DNA from: PZPK01 sp965230795
GTDB taxonomy: Bacteria; Pseudomonadota; Gammaproteobacteria; Pseudomonadales; Oleiphilaceae
Reading direction: 5' to 3'
DNA: 64,000 bases
NCBI GenBank assembly: GCA_965230795.1
Contig: OZ246020.1
Span: 1,984,001 to 2,048,000 of the forward strand
Positions 1 to 8,308 of the stretch are shown piece by piece. A program made the position numbers and the translations under genes. The notes beneath the pieces were generated by a model that was not told where the DNA came from, did not search any database, and saw nothing but the letters and a program-made list of their open reading frames with translations. Within the stretch, counting starts at the first letter, position 1. Every line of letters begins with the position of its first letter.

Positions 1-66
1 CAAGCAGATTAGCAGGTGGTGAGAGCGTGGTGATGGGAATATCCTTATTGTTGTCGATCAAGTCTG

Positions 67-1287
67 TCAGATCGCGACACAGTATAGGCGGTTAACATCT
101 CCGGCGCGACTACCTGCGCCGCCCCCGAGATATAAGCGCCAGGCCCGAAAGGTGGCTTCACCCATCTGTGATTGCATCCAGTTCCGTTGCTGCATCATGC
201 GCTCATACCAGGCGCAAATGGTCTTCGAGTACTGCGCCCTGAGATTGGTCACACCCATGATCTTGAAGCCGTTTGTCTCCAGCGCCTTGATGTGATCGCC
301 AAGGGTAAACCAGTGAAATCCTGGCCAGACATATTGTTTGTTGAAAGCGATGCCGACCTGCCGATTCAGTGGCGTGCTCGAGTGATCCGCCATCAAGGCG
401 TGGTGGAGATAGCGGCCTCCCTGTTTGATCCGGGAACGGATGTTTCGCACATAGGGAACCAGACCTCGGGGGCCAACATGACTGATCATGCCGGTGGAAC
501 AAATGTGATCGTAAATACGCTTGTCCTGACGATAATCGCCTTCGTTAAGCTCCCATTGGTGCGATTTAAAATGTTGCAGTCTTTGCTTGCCCTCACGCAC
601 CTGATTCGCCGAATGTGTCCAACCCACAAAGCGTCCGGGATTATGGTGTTGCAGACCGACTTCTAGCTGCCCCGCATAGCCACAGCCCACGTCGAGTAGA
701 TGATCCCGCTCTGCCGGTGCGAGAAAGTCGACGGCATCCTTGAATTTGCGCCACTGAGCTTTTTCCAGAGAGTCATACGCATCGGGCTCACCGTCACCGG
801 CCATGCACAGAGTGGGAATCGCAGCATTGCTGAGTGTCGGGTACTCAAACATGGCACAGGAATACGCCTGATAGCGCTTGTCCAGATACACATCGAGAAT
901 GTTCTGGGAAATGTCATAGTGGCTCTTAACGTTCGTTGCGGCGCGGGGAATCGATTGAAAGGCATGGTTACTCAGCTGTGCACGCAGATACTGCAGCAAG
1001 GTGAGGCGAACCGGCAGGTAGTCCTTGATATCGGCCAGAATATAAAAGTTGCCTTCCAGATCCACCTCTCCGCGCAGGTACTTTTCCACCAGTGCAAAGG
1101 CATTAAGTTTTACAAAGTCTTTGGCGGCTTCTGTGGTTTTTAAATGAATGATCAGAGGCTTGTCATACCAGTGGGGCTGCTCCTGGCCAATCGTAAATTC
1201 ATGATCCTGTGGATCAATAATCCTAATCGTCCAGGGAAAGCGCTGGTAAAGACTCTGGCAGCGGTCTTGGAAGGCTTGTCTGCTCAT
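67..1287 (-). CDS. SAM-dependent methyltransferase, cyclopropane-fatty-acyl-phospholipid synthase family
   Basis: A 406-aa protein related to cyclopropane fatty acid synthases, which transfer a methylene or methyl group from SAM to unsaturated acyl chains of membrane phospholipids. Seen: a CFA-type segment SHYDISQNILDVYLD followed by YSCAMFEYP, a SAM-binding motif LLDVGCGYAG near residue 197, and the post-motif region STGMISHVG that matches the VGMFEHVG region of the family. The N-terminal 100 residues are divergent. The frame is open further upstream, but the ATG at 1287 gives a normal cytoplasmic N-terminus (MSRQAFQDR) and avoids overlap with the divergent neighbour, so I chose it. It is divergently arranged with the Yip1 gene, with about 208 bp between starts. 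It could be a methyltransferase on another lipid substrate rather than a true CFA synthase. Confidence 0.75.
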   Translation of the reverse strand: MSRQAFQDRCQSLYQRFPWTIRIIDPQDHEFTIGQEQPHWYDKPLIIHLKTTEAAKDFVKLNAFALVEKYLRGEVDLEGNFYILADIKDYLPVRLTLLQYLRAQLSNHAFQSIPRAATNVKSHYDISQNILDVYLDKRYQAYSCAMFEYPTLSNAAIPTLCMAGDGEPDAYDSLEKAQWRKFKDAVDFLAPAERDHLLDVGCGYAGQLEVGLQHHNPGRFVGWTHSANQVREGKQRLQHFKSHQWELNEGDYRQDKRIYDHICSTGMISHVGPRGLVPYVRNIRSRIKQGGRYLHHALMADHSSTPLNRQVGIAFNKQYVWPGFHWFTLGDHIKALETNGFKIMGVTNLRAQYSKTICAWYERMMQQRNWMQSQMGEATFRAWRLYLGGGAGSRAGDVNRLYCVAI

Positions 1288-1495
1288 GTAATTGTCGGGT
1301 GGGTTGAAAGAACTGGCTGCGATTATAGTGCCCGATCCTGATCTCTTTAAAGCTATGCAAAAAAATAAGCTGATAAGTAAGCGCACGTACCCTGATGGCA
1401 CTGCAAGAGATCTGAACAATGACGGACTGCGTAATCTCATAAGTGTTCCTGTCGAGCACGCCGGTCAGGCAAACCATCTAAGCGAGGTTGTTCAT

Positions 1496-2110
1496 ATGTT
1501 ACTCAATCATGCCTTCGGAATGTTTACGCACCCCGATAAAGAATGGAAGGAAATTCGAAAAGAACATGCCAGCCCGTTTCGGATTTATGCTGTTTATATC
1601 TGGATATTGGCGGCCATCAGTCCCATTTGTGCTTACATCGCTACGACCCAGATAGGCTGGCAAGCGAGTACAGAGAGCCAACTGATCAAGCTCACGCAAC
1701 AGAGTGCGTTGCAACTCAGCTTGCTGACCTACATTGCCATGCTGGTTGGTGTGTTTGGCTTGGGCTGGATGATCGACTGGATGGCAAAAACCTACGGCAG
1801 TCAACATGACGACTATGCGGCCAACGGGATTGCCCTGGCTGCCTACTCCTGCACACCTTTGTTTCTCGCTGGCTTCGCCGTGCTGTACCCGGTGCCATGG
1901 GTGAACATGTGTATATTTCTGGTCGCCGCAGTTTACGCAGGCTACCTGATCTACGATGGCTTGCCCATTGTCATGGGCATTACCAAAGAACAGGCGATTA
2001 TGTATTGCGGCGCGATATTGACGGTGGCCCTGGTGTACCTGGTGATCACGCGCGTCGGCACAGTCATACTCTGGAGCATTGGCTTTGGTCCGGAGTTTGT
2101 TTCTGGATAG
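1496..2110 (+). CDS. Yip1-family integral membrane protein
   Basis: A 204-aa polytopic membrane protein. The N-terminus LLNHAFGMFTHPDKEWKEI is the typical opening of bacterial Yip1-domain proteins, followed by about five hydrophobic segments. The role of bacterial Yip1 proteins is unknown. The frame is open upstream to 1292, but the ATG at 1496 has an AGCGAGG ribosome-binding site and gives the family's normal N-terminus. Upstream in-frame residues (rich in charged and polar residues) do not look coding. The gene ends 65 bp before the dipeptidase gene and may be cotranscribed with it. Confidence 0.75.
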   Translation: MLLNHAFGMFTHPDKEWKEIRKEHASPFRIYAVYIWILAAISPICAYIATTQIGWQASTESQLIKLTQQSALQLSLLTYIAMLVGVFGLGWMIDWMAKTYGSQHDDYAANGIALAAYSCTPLFLAGFAVLYPVPWVNMCIFLVAAVYAGYLIYDGLPIVMGITKEQAIMYCGAILTVALVYLVITRVGTVILWSIGFGPEFVSG

Positions 2111-2175
2111 CGGGACTGTCTATACTCTTGGCTCATCTTATTTTTCAACTAATTAAACAAAAGAGCTGAGAGACC

Positions 2176-3357
2176 TTGGTCAAGACCTTAAAGAAACTAT
2201 TCGGGGTGCTGGTTGTATTAGGCTTGCTGGCGACACTGGCATTCTTCACTGTGCTTCCGGGCATTGCGGATCGCAAGATGAACCGCGTTGCTGAGCATAA
2301 ACCCTATACGGTCAGCAACGACGCCCACCTGTTACATCAGACACTGTTTATTGCTGACCTCCATGCCGACCCAACCTTATGGGGAAGAGACTTAAGATCA
2401 CGACACAGCTATGGCCATATCGATATTCCGCGCATGCGTGAAGGCAATCATGCTTTGCAAGTGTTTACCACGGTGACCAAATCACCTAGCGGCCTCAACT
2501 ACACAAACAACGCCACAGACAGCCGCGACAATGTCACTCTGTTGGCTCTCGGTCAGAGGTGGCCCAGGTCAACATGGGATAGCCTGACGGCGAGGGCATT
2601 GCATCAGGCCAGACAACTTCAAAAGATTGAAGCAGAAGCGCCTGAAGAGTTTATGTTGATCCGAACGCGGCAGGATCTTGATGCGTTTTATCTGCGTCGG
2701 CAACAGGGGGATTTGATTGTAGCCGGTATTATTGGTACCGAGGGATCACATGCTTTGGATGGCAAGATCGAGAACGTGGATGTGCTGTATGAGGCAGGCT
2801 TTCGGATGATGAGCCTGCAGCACTTCTTTGACAATCGCGTGGGTGGCTCACTGCATGGGCAAAGCAAATCCGGATTGACTGAGTTTGGTCGGGAGGTAGT
2901 GAAAAAAATCGATGCCATGCCGATATTGCTCGACCTGTCGCATTCCTCAGAGAAGGTGGTGGAAGAAGCGCTGGCAATCGTGACGCATCCCGTCGTGATC
3001 AGTCATACCGGCACCAAAGGGCACTGTGATTCACCACGAAATATTTCTGATGCCTTAATGAAACTGATCGCACTAGGGGGCGGTGTGGTTGGTATCGGTT
3101 TTTGGGAAGCCGCAGTATGCGATGCCAGCCCGGAGGGCGTTGCCAAAGCCATCGTCGCAGCGGTTGAGCTCCTGGGAGAAGACCATGTGGGCTTGGGTTC
3201 CGACTTCGATGGAGCAGTGAAAACCACTTTTGATGTCAGCGAAATGGTGGTACTGACGCATTCACTGATGGAGCAGGGCATGTCTGATTCCGTGATACGC
3301 AAGGTGATGGGGGAAAATGTGCGTCGCGTGCTGCAACAACGCCTTCCCAATCAGTAA
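2176..3357 (+). CDS. Membrane dipeptidase, peptidase family M19
   Basis: A 393-aa zinc dipeptidase of the renal-dipeptidase family (M19), which cleaves dipeptides including those with a D-residue at the C-terminal position. Seen: an N-terminal hydrophobic anchor (about residues 5-30), the zinc motif DLHAD with His63 and Asp65, the bridging-Glu segment GTEGSH near 189, LDLSHSS near 255, the second metal-site motif ISHTG near 276 and GLGSDFDG near 340. All expected metal ligands are present, so it is likely active on the periplasmic face. It starts with TTG at 2176, preceded by GAGCTGAGAG; the next ATG (2278) would remove the membrane anchor. Nearby Bax-like and deacetylase genes suggest cell-wall or peptide turnover, which is inference. 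Confidence 0.88.
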   Translation: MVKTLKKLFGVLVVLGLLATLAFFTVLPGIADRKMNRVAEHKPYTVSNDAHLLHQTLFIADLHADPTLWGRDLRSRHSYGHIDIPRMREGNHALQVFTTVTKSPSGLNYTNNATDSRDNVTLLALGQRWPRSTWDSLTARALHQARQLQKIEAEAPEEFMLIRTRQDLDAFYLRRQQGDLIVAGIIGTEGSHALDGKIENVDVLYEAGFRMMSLQHFFDNRVGGSLHGQSKSGLTEFGREVVKKIDAMPILLDLSHSSEKVVEEALAIVTHPVVISHTGTKGHCDSPRNISDALMKLIALGGGVVGIGFWEAAVCDASPEGVAKAIVAAVELLGEDHVGLGSDFDGAVKTTFDVSEMVVLTHSLMEQGMSDSVIRKVMGENVRRVLQQRLPNQ

Positions 3358-3448
3358 TCACAAAGGTGCTTAGTTGTTAACATAGTAGGACAAGGCGTCA
3401 AAGTAATGATCCGAAATACCAAGACAATACCAAGACAAAGGTAGTTGT

Positions 3449-4549
3449 ATGCGCCGAACACTAATCTTTAATGCACGTGGTTTTTGCGTCATGTTGCTGT
3501 CAATGACCTTGGCAATGGCGATACCCATTAGCACACATGCTGCAGTGATCCTCCAATACCATCATGTCAGTGATAAAACGCCGACTATCACCAGCATCAG
3601 TCCATCGCTATTCGAAGAGCATTTGGACTATCTTGAAGACAATAAGTACACGATCTGGTCGATCAAACAACTCGTTAAAAAGCTCAGAAAACAGGCCCCG
3701 ATATCTGACAAAGTGGTGGTGATCACTTTCGATGACGCCTATGAATCCATCTACACCGAAGCTTTCCCTCTTTTGAAAAAACGAAACTGGCCCTTCACGG
3801 TTTTTGTCGCGACACAGCCGGTTGCCCAACGCGTCAAATCGTTTATGTCCTGGGAGCAATTACGGGAAATGCAAGAGGCAGGAGCGACCATTGCCAATCA
3901 CACGACCACACATGCGCATCTGGTTCGCCTTAAACAAGGTGAGTCTGAAGCGGCGTGGCTGGCGCGTGTTAAAGCAGAAATTGAAAACGCGCAACATGCA
4001 CTGGATGAACATTTAGGGCCCGTTCCCAAGCTGATTGCTTACCCCTATGGCGAATACACTTCGGAAGTGAGTGAGCTGGTTGCCAGGCTTGGTTATGTGG
4101 GCTTTGGCCAGCAGTCTGGTGCGGTGAGTGCCCGGCACACGTTAACGGAACTGCCGCGCTATCCCATGAACAATCATTTCGGTGCCATGGAACAGTTCAG
4201 GCTAAAAGTCGCAAGCCTGCCCCTGGCTGCAAAAAGCGTGCAACCGGATACCATGCTGGTGGAAAGGCAAGCGCCAGAATCATTGCACATTACCTTGTTT
4301 CCCGAGGCCATTCATGAGCATTTGCTCAGCTGTTATTTTTCTGGGGCAGGGCGAGTGGAAAGCGAAGTGGAGCGCACGGAAGCGGGCATTGTCGTCAGCA
4401 TACCCAAATTACCGGAGTTACCCTCAGGGCGTTCCAGACTGAACTGCACTGCGCCGTCATCGCTCCCCGAAATGAACGGCCGCTTCCACTGGTTTTCCTA
4501 TTTCTGGATGCGCAAGAAAGTCGATGGCAGCTGGTACGGCGAGTATTGA
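3449..4549 (+). CDS. Secreted polysaccharide deacetylase (NodB-like, carbohydrate esterase 4)
   Basis: A 366-aa protein with a signal peptide (about residues 1-31, ending THA-A) and a NodB-homology domain. Catalytic motifs seen: VILQYHHV at the domain start, motif 1 TFDDAY (residues about 93-98) supplying the catalytic and metal Asp, motif 2 HTTTH (151-155) supplying metal His ligands, and the PYGEY region. Such enzymes remove N- or O-acetyl groups from extracellular or cell-wall polysaccharide. The layout, with an early YHH segment, resembles PgaB-type deacetylases but without the C-terminal glycosidase domain. The last 100 residues are not recognised. RBS AAAGG precedes ATG 3449. It converges tail to tail with the Bax-like gene, with 5 bp between stops. 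Confidence 0.85.
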   Translation: MRRTLIFNARGFCVMLLSMTLAMAIPISTHAAVILQYHHVSDKTPTITSISPSLFEEHLDYLEDNKYTIWSIKQLVKKLRKQAPISDKVVVITFDDAYESIYTEAFPLLKKRNWPFTVFVATQPVAQRVKSFMSWEQLREMQEAGATIANHTTTHAHLVRLKQGESEAAWLARVKAEIENAQHALDEHLGPVPKLIAYPYGEYTSEVSELVARLGYVGFGQQSGAVSARHTLTELPRYPMNNHFGAMEQFRLKVASLPLAAKSVQPDTMLVERQAPESLHITLFPEAIHEHLLSCYFSGAGRVESEVERTEAGIVVSIPKLPELPSGRSRLNCTAPSSLPEMNGRFHWFSYFWMRKKVDGSWYGEY

Positions 4550-4554
4550 TTGAA

Positions 4555-5499
4555 TTAACCCGCCGTTTTGTCGCCCTCGGAATTGGCTAGCTGTTTTGAC
4601 GATTCAGGGTCTGGTTCAGCAGCAGTGTTGGGCTCTTTGTCAGCGGTTTCCGATGTGCTTGTTGATTCGCTACTCGCCACATCCTGAGCAGGTTCCGGCT
4701 TGGCTTCCGGTATATTGGCACACGGCGCTTCACCGTAGGGGGTCAGGTCATTAATGCGAATCATCTGGCGAACTTCATTAATGTAATGCACGCCTCGCTC
4801 CGAATAACTGCCTAAGCCTGCGGCCAGTACGCAGCCATGAATCGGCGTATCATTTTCTCGTGCCTGCTGGCGCATCTGACGGAATTTTTTGTACGCCGCG
4901 TGGCTGTTGATGTTGCGAAAGTAGGACGCCACCGAATCGGCAGGTGTATCAAACCTCGCGACTTCGTGGTAGCTGCCTTCCGGGCGCTGGTTGGGAATCA
5001 GTCCGCAGCCTTCCTTAAAACACCACTGGCCAAAGAAATTGTAGCCTTCGCGAGCAAAGCGGGAGGTTCCCCAGGCCGATTCGATCGCCGCCTGTGACAA
5101 GACCAGGGAAGGGGGCAGAATTTCCACACGAAGCAAAAGTTTATCAATGTCTGCCAGCGTCACGATGTCATCGGTTTTCAGCTCGTAGTGTGCCGCCAGC
5201 TCCAGCAACCATTCTTGATCATTGTCATCCAGCGAACCCTTGGATTTGAGTGCCTCCAGCTTGGCACGCAAGGCCAGTATCTGCGCGTTCTGTTCTTCAA
5301 TAATGGGAGTGAGGTAATCAAAAAAAGCCGCTTTCTTTTCCTTTACGTCCTCAAAGCTGGAGAAGTCCGGCATGGCGGCCAGTTCACGGGCGTCTTCCAA
5401 CCAAAGCCGATCTAGCTTGACGGTAAGTATCAGAGCAATACTGGAAACAACGGAGATCAGCAGCGCAGCTTTGGGGCGAACGTGATACGACGAAGACAT
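4555..5499 (-). CDS. Bax-like protein with glucosaminidase domain
   Basis: A 314-aa protein with an N-terminal membrane anchor (about residues 10-28), a helical linker, then a mannosyl-glycoprotein endo-beta-N-acetylglucosaminidase-like domain. Seen: SQAAIESAWGTSRFAREGYN with the catalytic-type Glu, then NFFGQWC, the GSYHEVARFDTPADSVASYF segment and YSERGVHYINEV at the domain end. Family members hydrolyse the glycan strand of peptidoglycan. The last 55 residues are Glu/Pro/Ser-rich and low complexity. The frame extends upstream to 5619, but ATG 5499 with AAGGA upstream gives a normal anchor; the upstream extension is His/Asn-rich and unlike a leader. Confidence 0.85.
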   Translation of the reverse strand: MSSSYHVRPKAALLISVVSSIALILTVKLDRLWLEDARELAAMPDFSSFEDVKEKKAAFFDYLTPIIEEQNAQILALRAKLEALKSKGSLDDNDQEWLLELAAHYELKTDDIVTLADIDKLLLRVEILPPSLVLSQAAIESAWGTSRFAREGYNFFGQWCFKEGCGLIPNQRPEGSYHEVARFDTPADSVASYFRNINSHAAYKKFRQMRQQARENDTPIHGCVLAAGLGSYSERGVHYINEVRQMIRINDLTPYGEAPCANIPEAKPEPAQDVASSESTSTSETADKEPNTAAEPDPESSKQLANSEGDKTAG

Positions 5500-5806
5500 A
5501 GACGAAAACGAATCCTTTTGGGTTTGAATTATATGGTTATGATGCCAATGATGCGCTGCGTTGTCAGTACTATTGCTACTTATTCTGATAGACAGTTTAC
5601 ACCCAGAAGGCGGGTCCATGAAAAGCTCTGAATTTCATTGAGAACACAGCATTATGAGTAACACGGGTCTACGTAAGTAGTTGATTTATAAAGGCGGGAT
5701 GCCGCGAACCATACCAACAATCAATAACGAACGATAACCGCACATAACAGAATCACGCAGAATTAGCGCACGTCAAACCCGCGCATTACTACAAACAATT
5801 GGATAA
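5500..5806. other. Non-coding stretch between Bax-like gene and small secreted-protein cluster
   Basis: About 307 bp with no convincing gene on either strand. It contains the promoter region for the minus-strand Bax-like gene and the 3' flank of the 5.8 kb cluster. I see no clear terminator hairpin, tRNA or repeat in it. Confidence 0.5.
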
Positions 5807-6133
5807 CTATTCTAGATTGATCGATACGGCGCGCAGGTAGTTACCATTTGAGTCGCACGTACCACGAAATCTCACATTTACTCCGGCTATTTTTGCTGTC
5901 AGCGCTGCGCTTAACATTTGATCTGCCACTGAGACCTCCTGAGAGCGAATGTACACCCATTCTGCCTGTGGACATTCTGGGGCTCCCCATGACCCGTTTG
6001 ATGTTTTGAAATAGTAGTAAGCGTCAACGTCATTTATTTGAATGAGTGAAATCTTGTTCCAGCCAGTTGAAGTATCTGCGAAAGACAAGATGCTCGTTAA
6101 TAGCAAAGCCAAGGATATGAATAGTCGCAACAT
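5807..6133 (-). CDS. Small secreted protein, paralogous family (last gene of minus-strand cluster)
   Basis: A 108-aa protein with a clear signal peptide (MLRLFISLALLLTSILSFA). The mature part follows a pattern shared by eleven genes in this window: an early beta-like segment (KISLIQINDVDAYYYF), a central Cys (ECPQAEW), a helix-like VADQMLSAALTAKIAG segment, and a late Cys (GTCDSNGNY) before a final strand (LRAVSINLE). The function is unknown and I recognise no named domain. RBS GGAG sits 7 nt before the ATG. It lies 32 bp downstream of the 265-aa family member and is probably in one transcript with it and the 120-aa member. The conserved pair of cysteines suggests a disulfide in the periplasm or outside the cell (inference). 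Confidence 0.75.
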   Translation of the reverse strand: MLRLFISLALLLTSILSFADTSTGWNKISLIQINDVDAYYYFKTSNGSWGAPECPQAEWVYIRSQEVSVADQMLSAALTAKIAGVNVRFRGTCDSNGNYLRAVSINLE

Positions 6134-6165
6134 GATGTGTCTCCGTAATAATATTTCTTAAATTT

Positions 6166-6963
6166 TTATGGCTGTGGATCGAGATCGACCGGAATTACAA
6201 TCGGTAGGATTTTTGAAGAGCTAGTAGAACCGTTGCCTGAGCCAGTTGGGTATTCAGCTTCCGTTAGCGTTCGTACATCTAGAAGTTCGCATCCTGTTGC
6301 CTCTGGATAGTCATCGTTGATTTCACCAAGCGTCACGGCAACGAAATCTTCCTTGTAGGCCATTACCAACTTGTCTTTCATTCCTGCTGTTCCAAATGTT
6401 GGTGACCATTTGGAAGGGGTTTCTTCTGACAAAATTAGAGTATTAGTATTAGTTCCGTTGCAGTCCACCGTTTCATTAATCGAAAGAATTGCTCTGCGTT
6501 TGTACGGAGCCCAACTACCGCGTGTCTCATAGTCCACTGTTGAAACAGAAACAGCGATTCCTTCATTCAAAATAGGTGTTGTAGGAAGGTCGCTCGTATC
6601 TTTAACACCATTGTTTACCGTCACTTGGCACATACCGAGAGTTGTGTTTTCGCTGTGAACAGACACGTCGATTTGATTTCCTAGAAGAGAGTAGAGTAAC
6701 CCCATGGACTCAGTGGTTGGTGAGCTAAGCAAAAACCTATCTGGCGATGTCATTCGATCACGCCCGAAATATATAGTTGAGTAGTTCGTTCCCTCACAGT
6801 CTATGGGTGAAGCAATTTCTAAGATGACGCGATAGTCCATTTCTGATTCGAACTGCACATTCTGTGTAATAGTTGTTCTTACAGATTCAATATTGACAAC
6901 TTCAGCAACTGAAAAACCTGGAGTCATTAACGCAGCTAAAATAGATAATCTCTTGATGTTCAT
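6166..6963 (-). CDS. Secreted protein with two copies of the small-family domain
   Basis: A 265-aa protein with a signal peptide (MNIKRLSILAALMTPGFSVA). The mature protein has two similar halves. Each has an early strand (VRTTITQN / VDYETRGS), a Y-x-x-IL-x-I segment (YRVILEIASP / RRAILSINET), a Cys before a Gly-Thr-Asn (DCEGTN / DCNGTN), a helix-like stretch ending in hydrophobics, and a late Cys before a final strand (MCQVTV / GCELLDV). This looks like an internal duplication of the single-domain fold of the neighbouring genes. A Gly/Ser linker and short hydrophobic tail (ILPIVIPVD) close it. The frame extends to 7086, but ATG 6963 has AAGGA six bases upstream and starts a proper signal peptide. 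Confidence 0.72.
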   Translation of the reverse strand: MNIKRLSILAALMTPGFSVAEVVNIESVRTTITQNVQFESEMDYRVILEIASPIDCEGTNYSTIYFGRDRMTSPDRFLLSSPTTESMGLLYSLLGNQIDVSVHSENTTLGMCQVTVNNGVKDTSDLPTTPILNEGIAVSVSTVDYETRGSWAPYKRRAILSINETVDCNGTNTNTLILSEETPSKWSPTFGTAGMKDKLVMAYKEDFVAVTLGEINDDYPEATGCELLDVRTLTEAEYPTGSGNGSTSSSKILPIVIPVDLDPQP

Positions 6964-6976
6964 GCTGAATCCTTTT

Positions 6977-7339
6977 CTAGTTTGAAAGCACTTGTTCGAG
7001 GTGGCAGTAGTTGTTGCTGGTTTGACCCCAAGTATTGTTTCGATCACCATAAATTTCGATGCTACTCTGAGCATGATAAGCGGCAATCAGAACAGCCATA
7101 TTGGAGTAGAAGCCAATATCACTTTTGCTCATCCAATATCCGTCACAAATCTTGTCCTGGGTGTTGTCGAGTCTTAACCCTACGTCCGCCAATTCAGCCT
7201 GATCAGCGTCTGCTGATTGGTTATACGTTTGGATTCTGTCAATCGTAGTGTTATGGGATTTTTCCAACAGCGTTTGATAGGAGTATGCATTGCATGAAAT
7301 TCCAGCTGATAAGAGAGCTAGCCATAGAGCTTTTTTCAT
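6977..7339 (-). CDS. Small secreted protein, same paralogous family (first gene of cluster)
   Basis: A 120-aa protein with signal peptide MKKALWLALLSAGISCNAYS. It carries the family signature: strand-like VGLRLDNTQ, a Cys in KICDGYW, the segment SNMAVLIAAYHAQSSIEIYGD (compare the YSxLLAAxASGKxVxV pattern of the others) and a late Cys in NYCHLEQV. The function is unknown. The ATG at 7339 has AGGA eight bases upstream. It ends 13 bp before the two-domain gene, so the three minus-strand genes are probably an operon transcribed from about 7.35 kb. An IS3-type remnant lies just upstream, at 7505-7635. Confidence 0.7.
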   Translation of the reverse strand: MKKALWLALLSAGISCNAYSYQTLLEKSHNTTIDRIQTYNQSADADQAELADVGLRLDNTQDKICDGYWMSKSDIGFYSNMAVLIAAYHAQSSIEIYGDRNNTWGQTSNNYCHLEQVLSN

Positions 7340-7504
7340 TTGGTCTATCCTATGTAAAAGAAATGAATGGGCTCGTATGTGTCAATGTTTTGACCTCTAA
7401 ACGAGACCGCGAGCTGATGGAGCAAATAGCATTCCAGCGTGAGTCAATAGCTGTTTGGTTAAGCCAAATAATCCCAGGAGAGTTGCATGAGTCAAATATT
7501 AGGA

Positions 7505-7635
7505 GTGACCTACACCTCGGTTTAGAACCACGCTTTGGATGAAATTTCCATCAATCTTTCTTGGCTGCGAACACAGCCGGAGGCATAAAAATTAGAGAGC
7601 TGTGCGGACCCGCATGCAGGGTGTTGTGGGGACTG
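7505..7635 (-). mobile_element. Decayed end of an IS3-family element
   Basis: This stretch aligns by eye with the OrfB end of the intact IS at 46569-47768. Shared landmarks in order are gtgacct-cacc, ttagaacca, ctttggatgaaatttcc, atca, gctgc, the block gccggaggcataaaa and ttagag. It therefore contains a terminal inverted repeat and the last 30 or so codons of a transposase, with many substitutions. The rest of the element is absent. It sits between the small secreted-protein cluster and the HEPN-like pseudogene. Confidence 0.8.
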
Positions 7636-7655
7636 GGGACTGGGGACTGGGGACT
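7628..7655. repeat. Four tandem copies of GGGGACT
   Basis: Perfect 7-bp tandem repeat, four units, at the inner edge of the IS remnant. It could vary in copy number by slippage. No coding role is apparent. Confidence 0.85.
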
Positions 7656-7675
7656 AGATACCCCCGGCTACCCGA

Positions 7676-8199
7676 TTATGTGATTTTGACGTAATCATAC
7701 AAATTTATTTGTGGGCATTTTTCATTTGCAGCTTGAATTAATTTACTAAATATATTTTTTACGGTTTCTACGTCAGGTATTGGACCGCCAAACGTTTCGG
7801 TGCTACTAGTTGGATATCTCGATTTATAGCGAGTTGTTGTAACGAGATCTTGAAAATAATAGTGATTTACCAGCACGATTGCAGACTCTTCAATACGTTC
7901 AAACTTCATACCTTGCTTTTCCGCCAACTTTGCAAACTCTACAAGGTTATGCCCTCTCTCAGGGCGGACACCACATGCCAGAATATAGCCTTTTATAGCT
8001 AGTTCGATAGATTGCCCCATGCATTGTAAGGCCTGCATTGTTAGCACAAGTTCGGACTCTTTTAAAATAGATGCCGAAGATAGAAAATCATTACTGTAGG
8101 TAAAAAAAAAATAACCTGCAATTCAGCAGGTATCTCTTCGCATTGCCCATCTACGCTATTAAAGATCTCTTTTAACTTTTGCTCTGTTTCTTCGATCAT
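7676..8199 (-). pseudogene. HEPN-like protein gene split by a frameshift at an A10 tract
   Basis: Read on the minus strand, ATG 8199 opens a frame (MIEETEQKLKEIF) that stops at 8062 after 45 codons. A second frame overlapping it runs on to 7676 and looks like the body of a HEPN-domain protein: NDFLSSASILKESE, then MGQSIELAIKGYILACG and RGHNLVEFAKLAE. The two frames join if one T is added to the run of ten T (plus-strand A at 8102-8111), giving about 174 aa. HEPN proteins are often RNases or partners in toxin-antitoxin and defence loci. No nucleotidyltransferase partner is next to it. Either the gene is inactive, phase-variable by slippage, or the run is miscalled. The HEPN assignment is from pattern, moderately sure. 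Confidence 0.6.
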
Positions 8200-8218
8200 A
8201 GCTATTCTCTAGATTTTC

Positions 8219-8276
8219 ACATAACGCCTTGCTTTGCGCGCGAGTGAAACGAGTCCGCAAGAGCAACTGGTTAGAA
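8219..8276 (-). other. attC-like integron recombination site
   Basis: On the minus strand this reads TCTAAC-CAG, an 11-nt arm (8256-8266), a 17-nt GA-CTCG-containing centre, a 10-nt complementary arm (8229-8238), then GGC-GTTATG. The outer TAAC/GTTA boxes pair, the inner arms pair with one unpaired base, and the site lies between the stop of one small gene (8309) and the start of the next (8199) in the same direction. These are features of attC sites that end integron gene cassettes. Only one site is seen and no integrase gene is in the window. Confidence 0.5.
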
Positions 8277-8308
8277 TTTTATTTGCCAACGGATTTTTTT
8301 AAGAAAAA

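Noticed and set aside
172..666. 164-codon plus-strand frame opposite the methyltransferase
   Set aside because: Antisense shadow of a gene with clear family motifs.
7285..7542. 85-codon plus-strand frame
   Set aside because: It overlaps the start of a secreted-family gene and ends inside the IS remnant; no leader, domain or good start signal.
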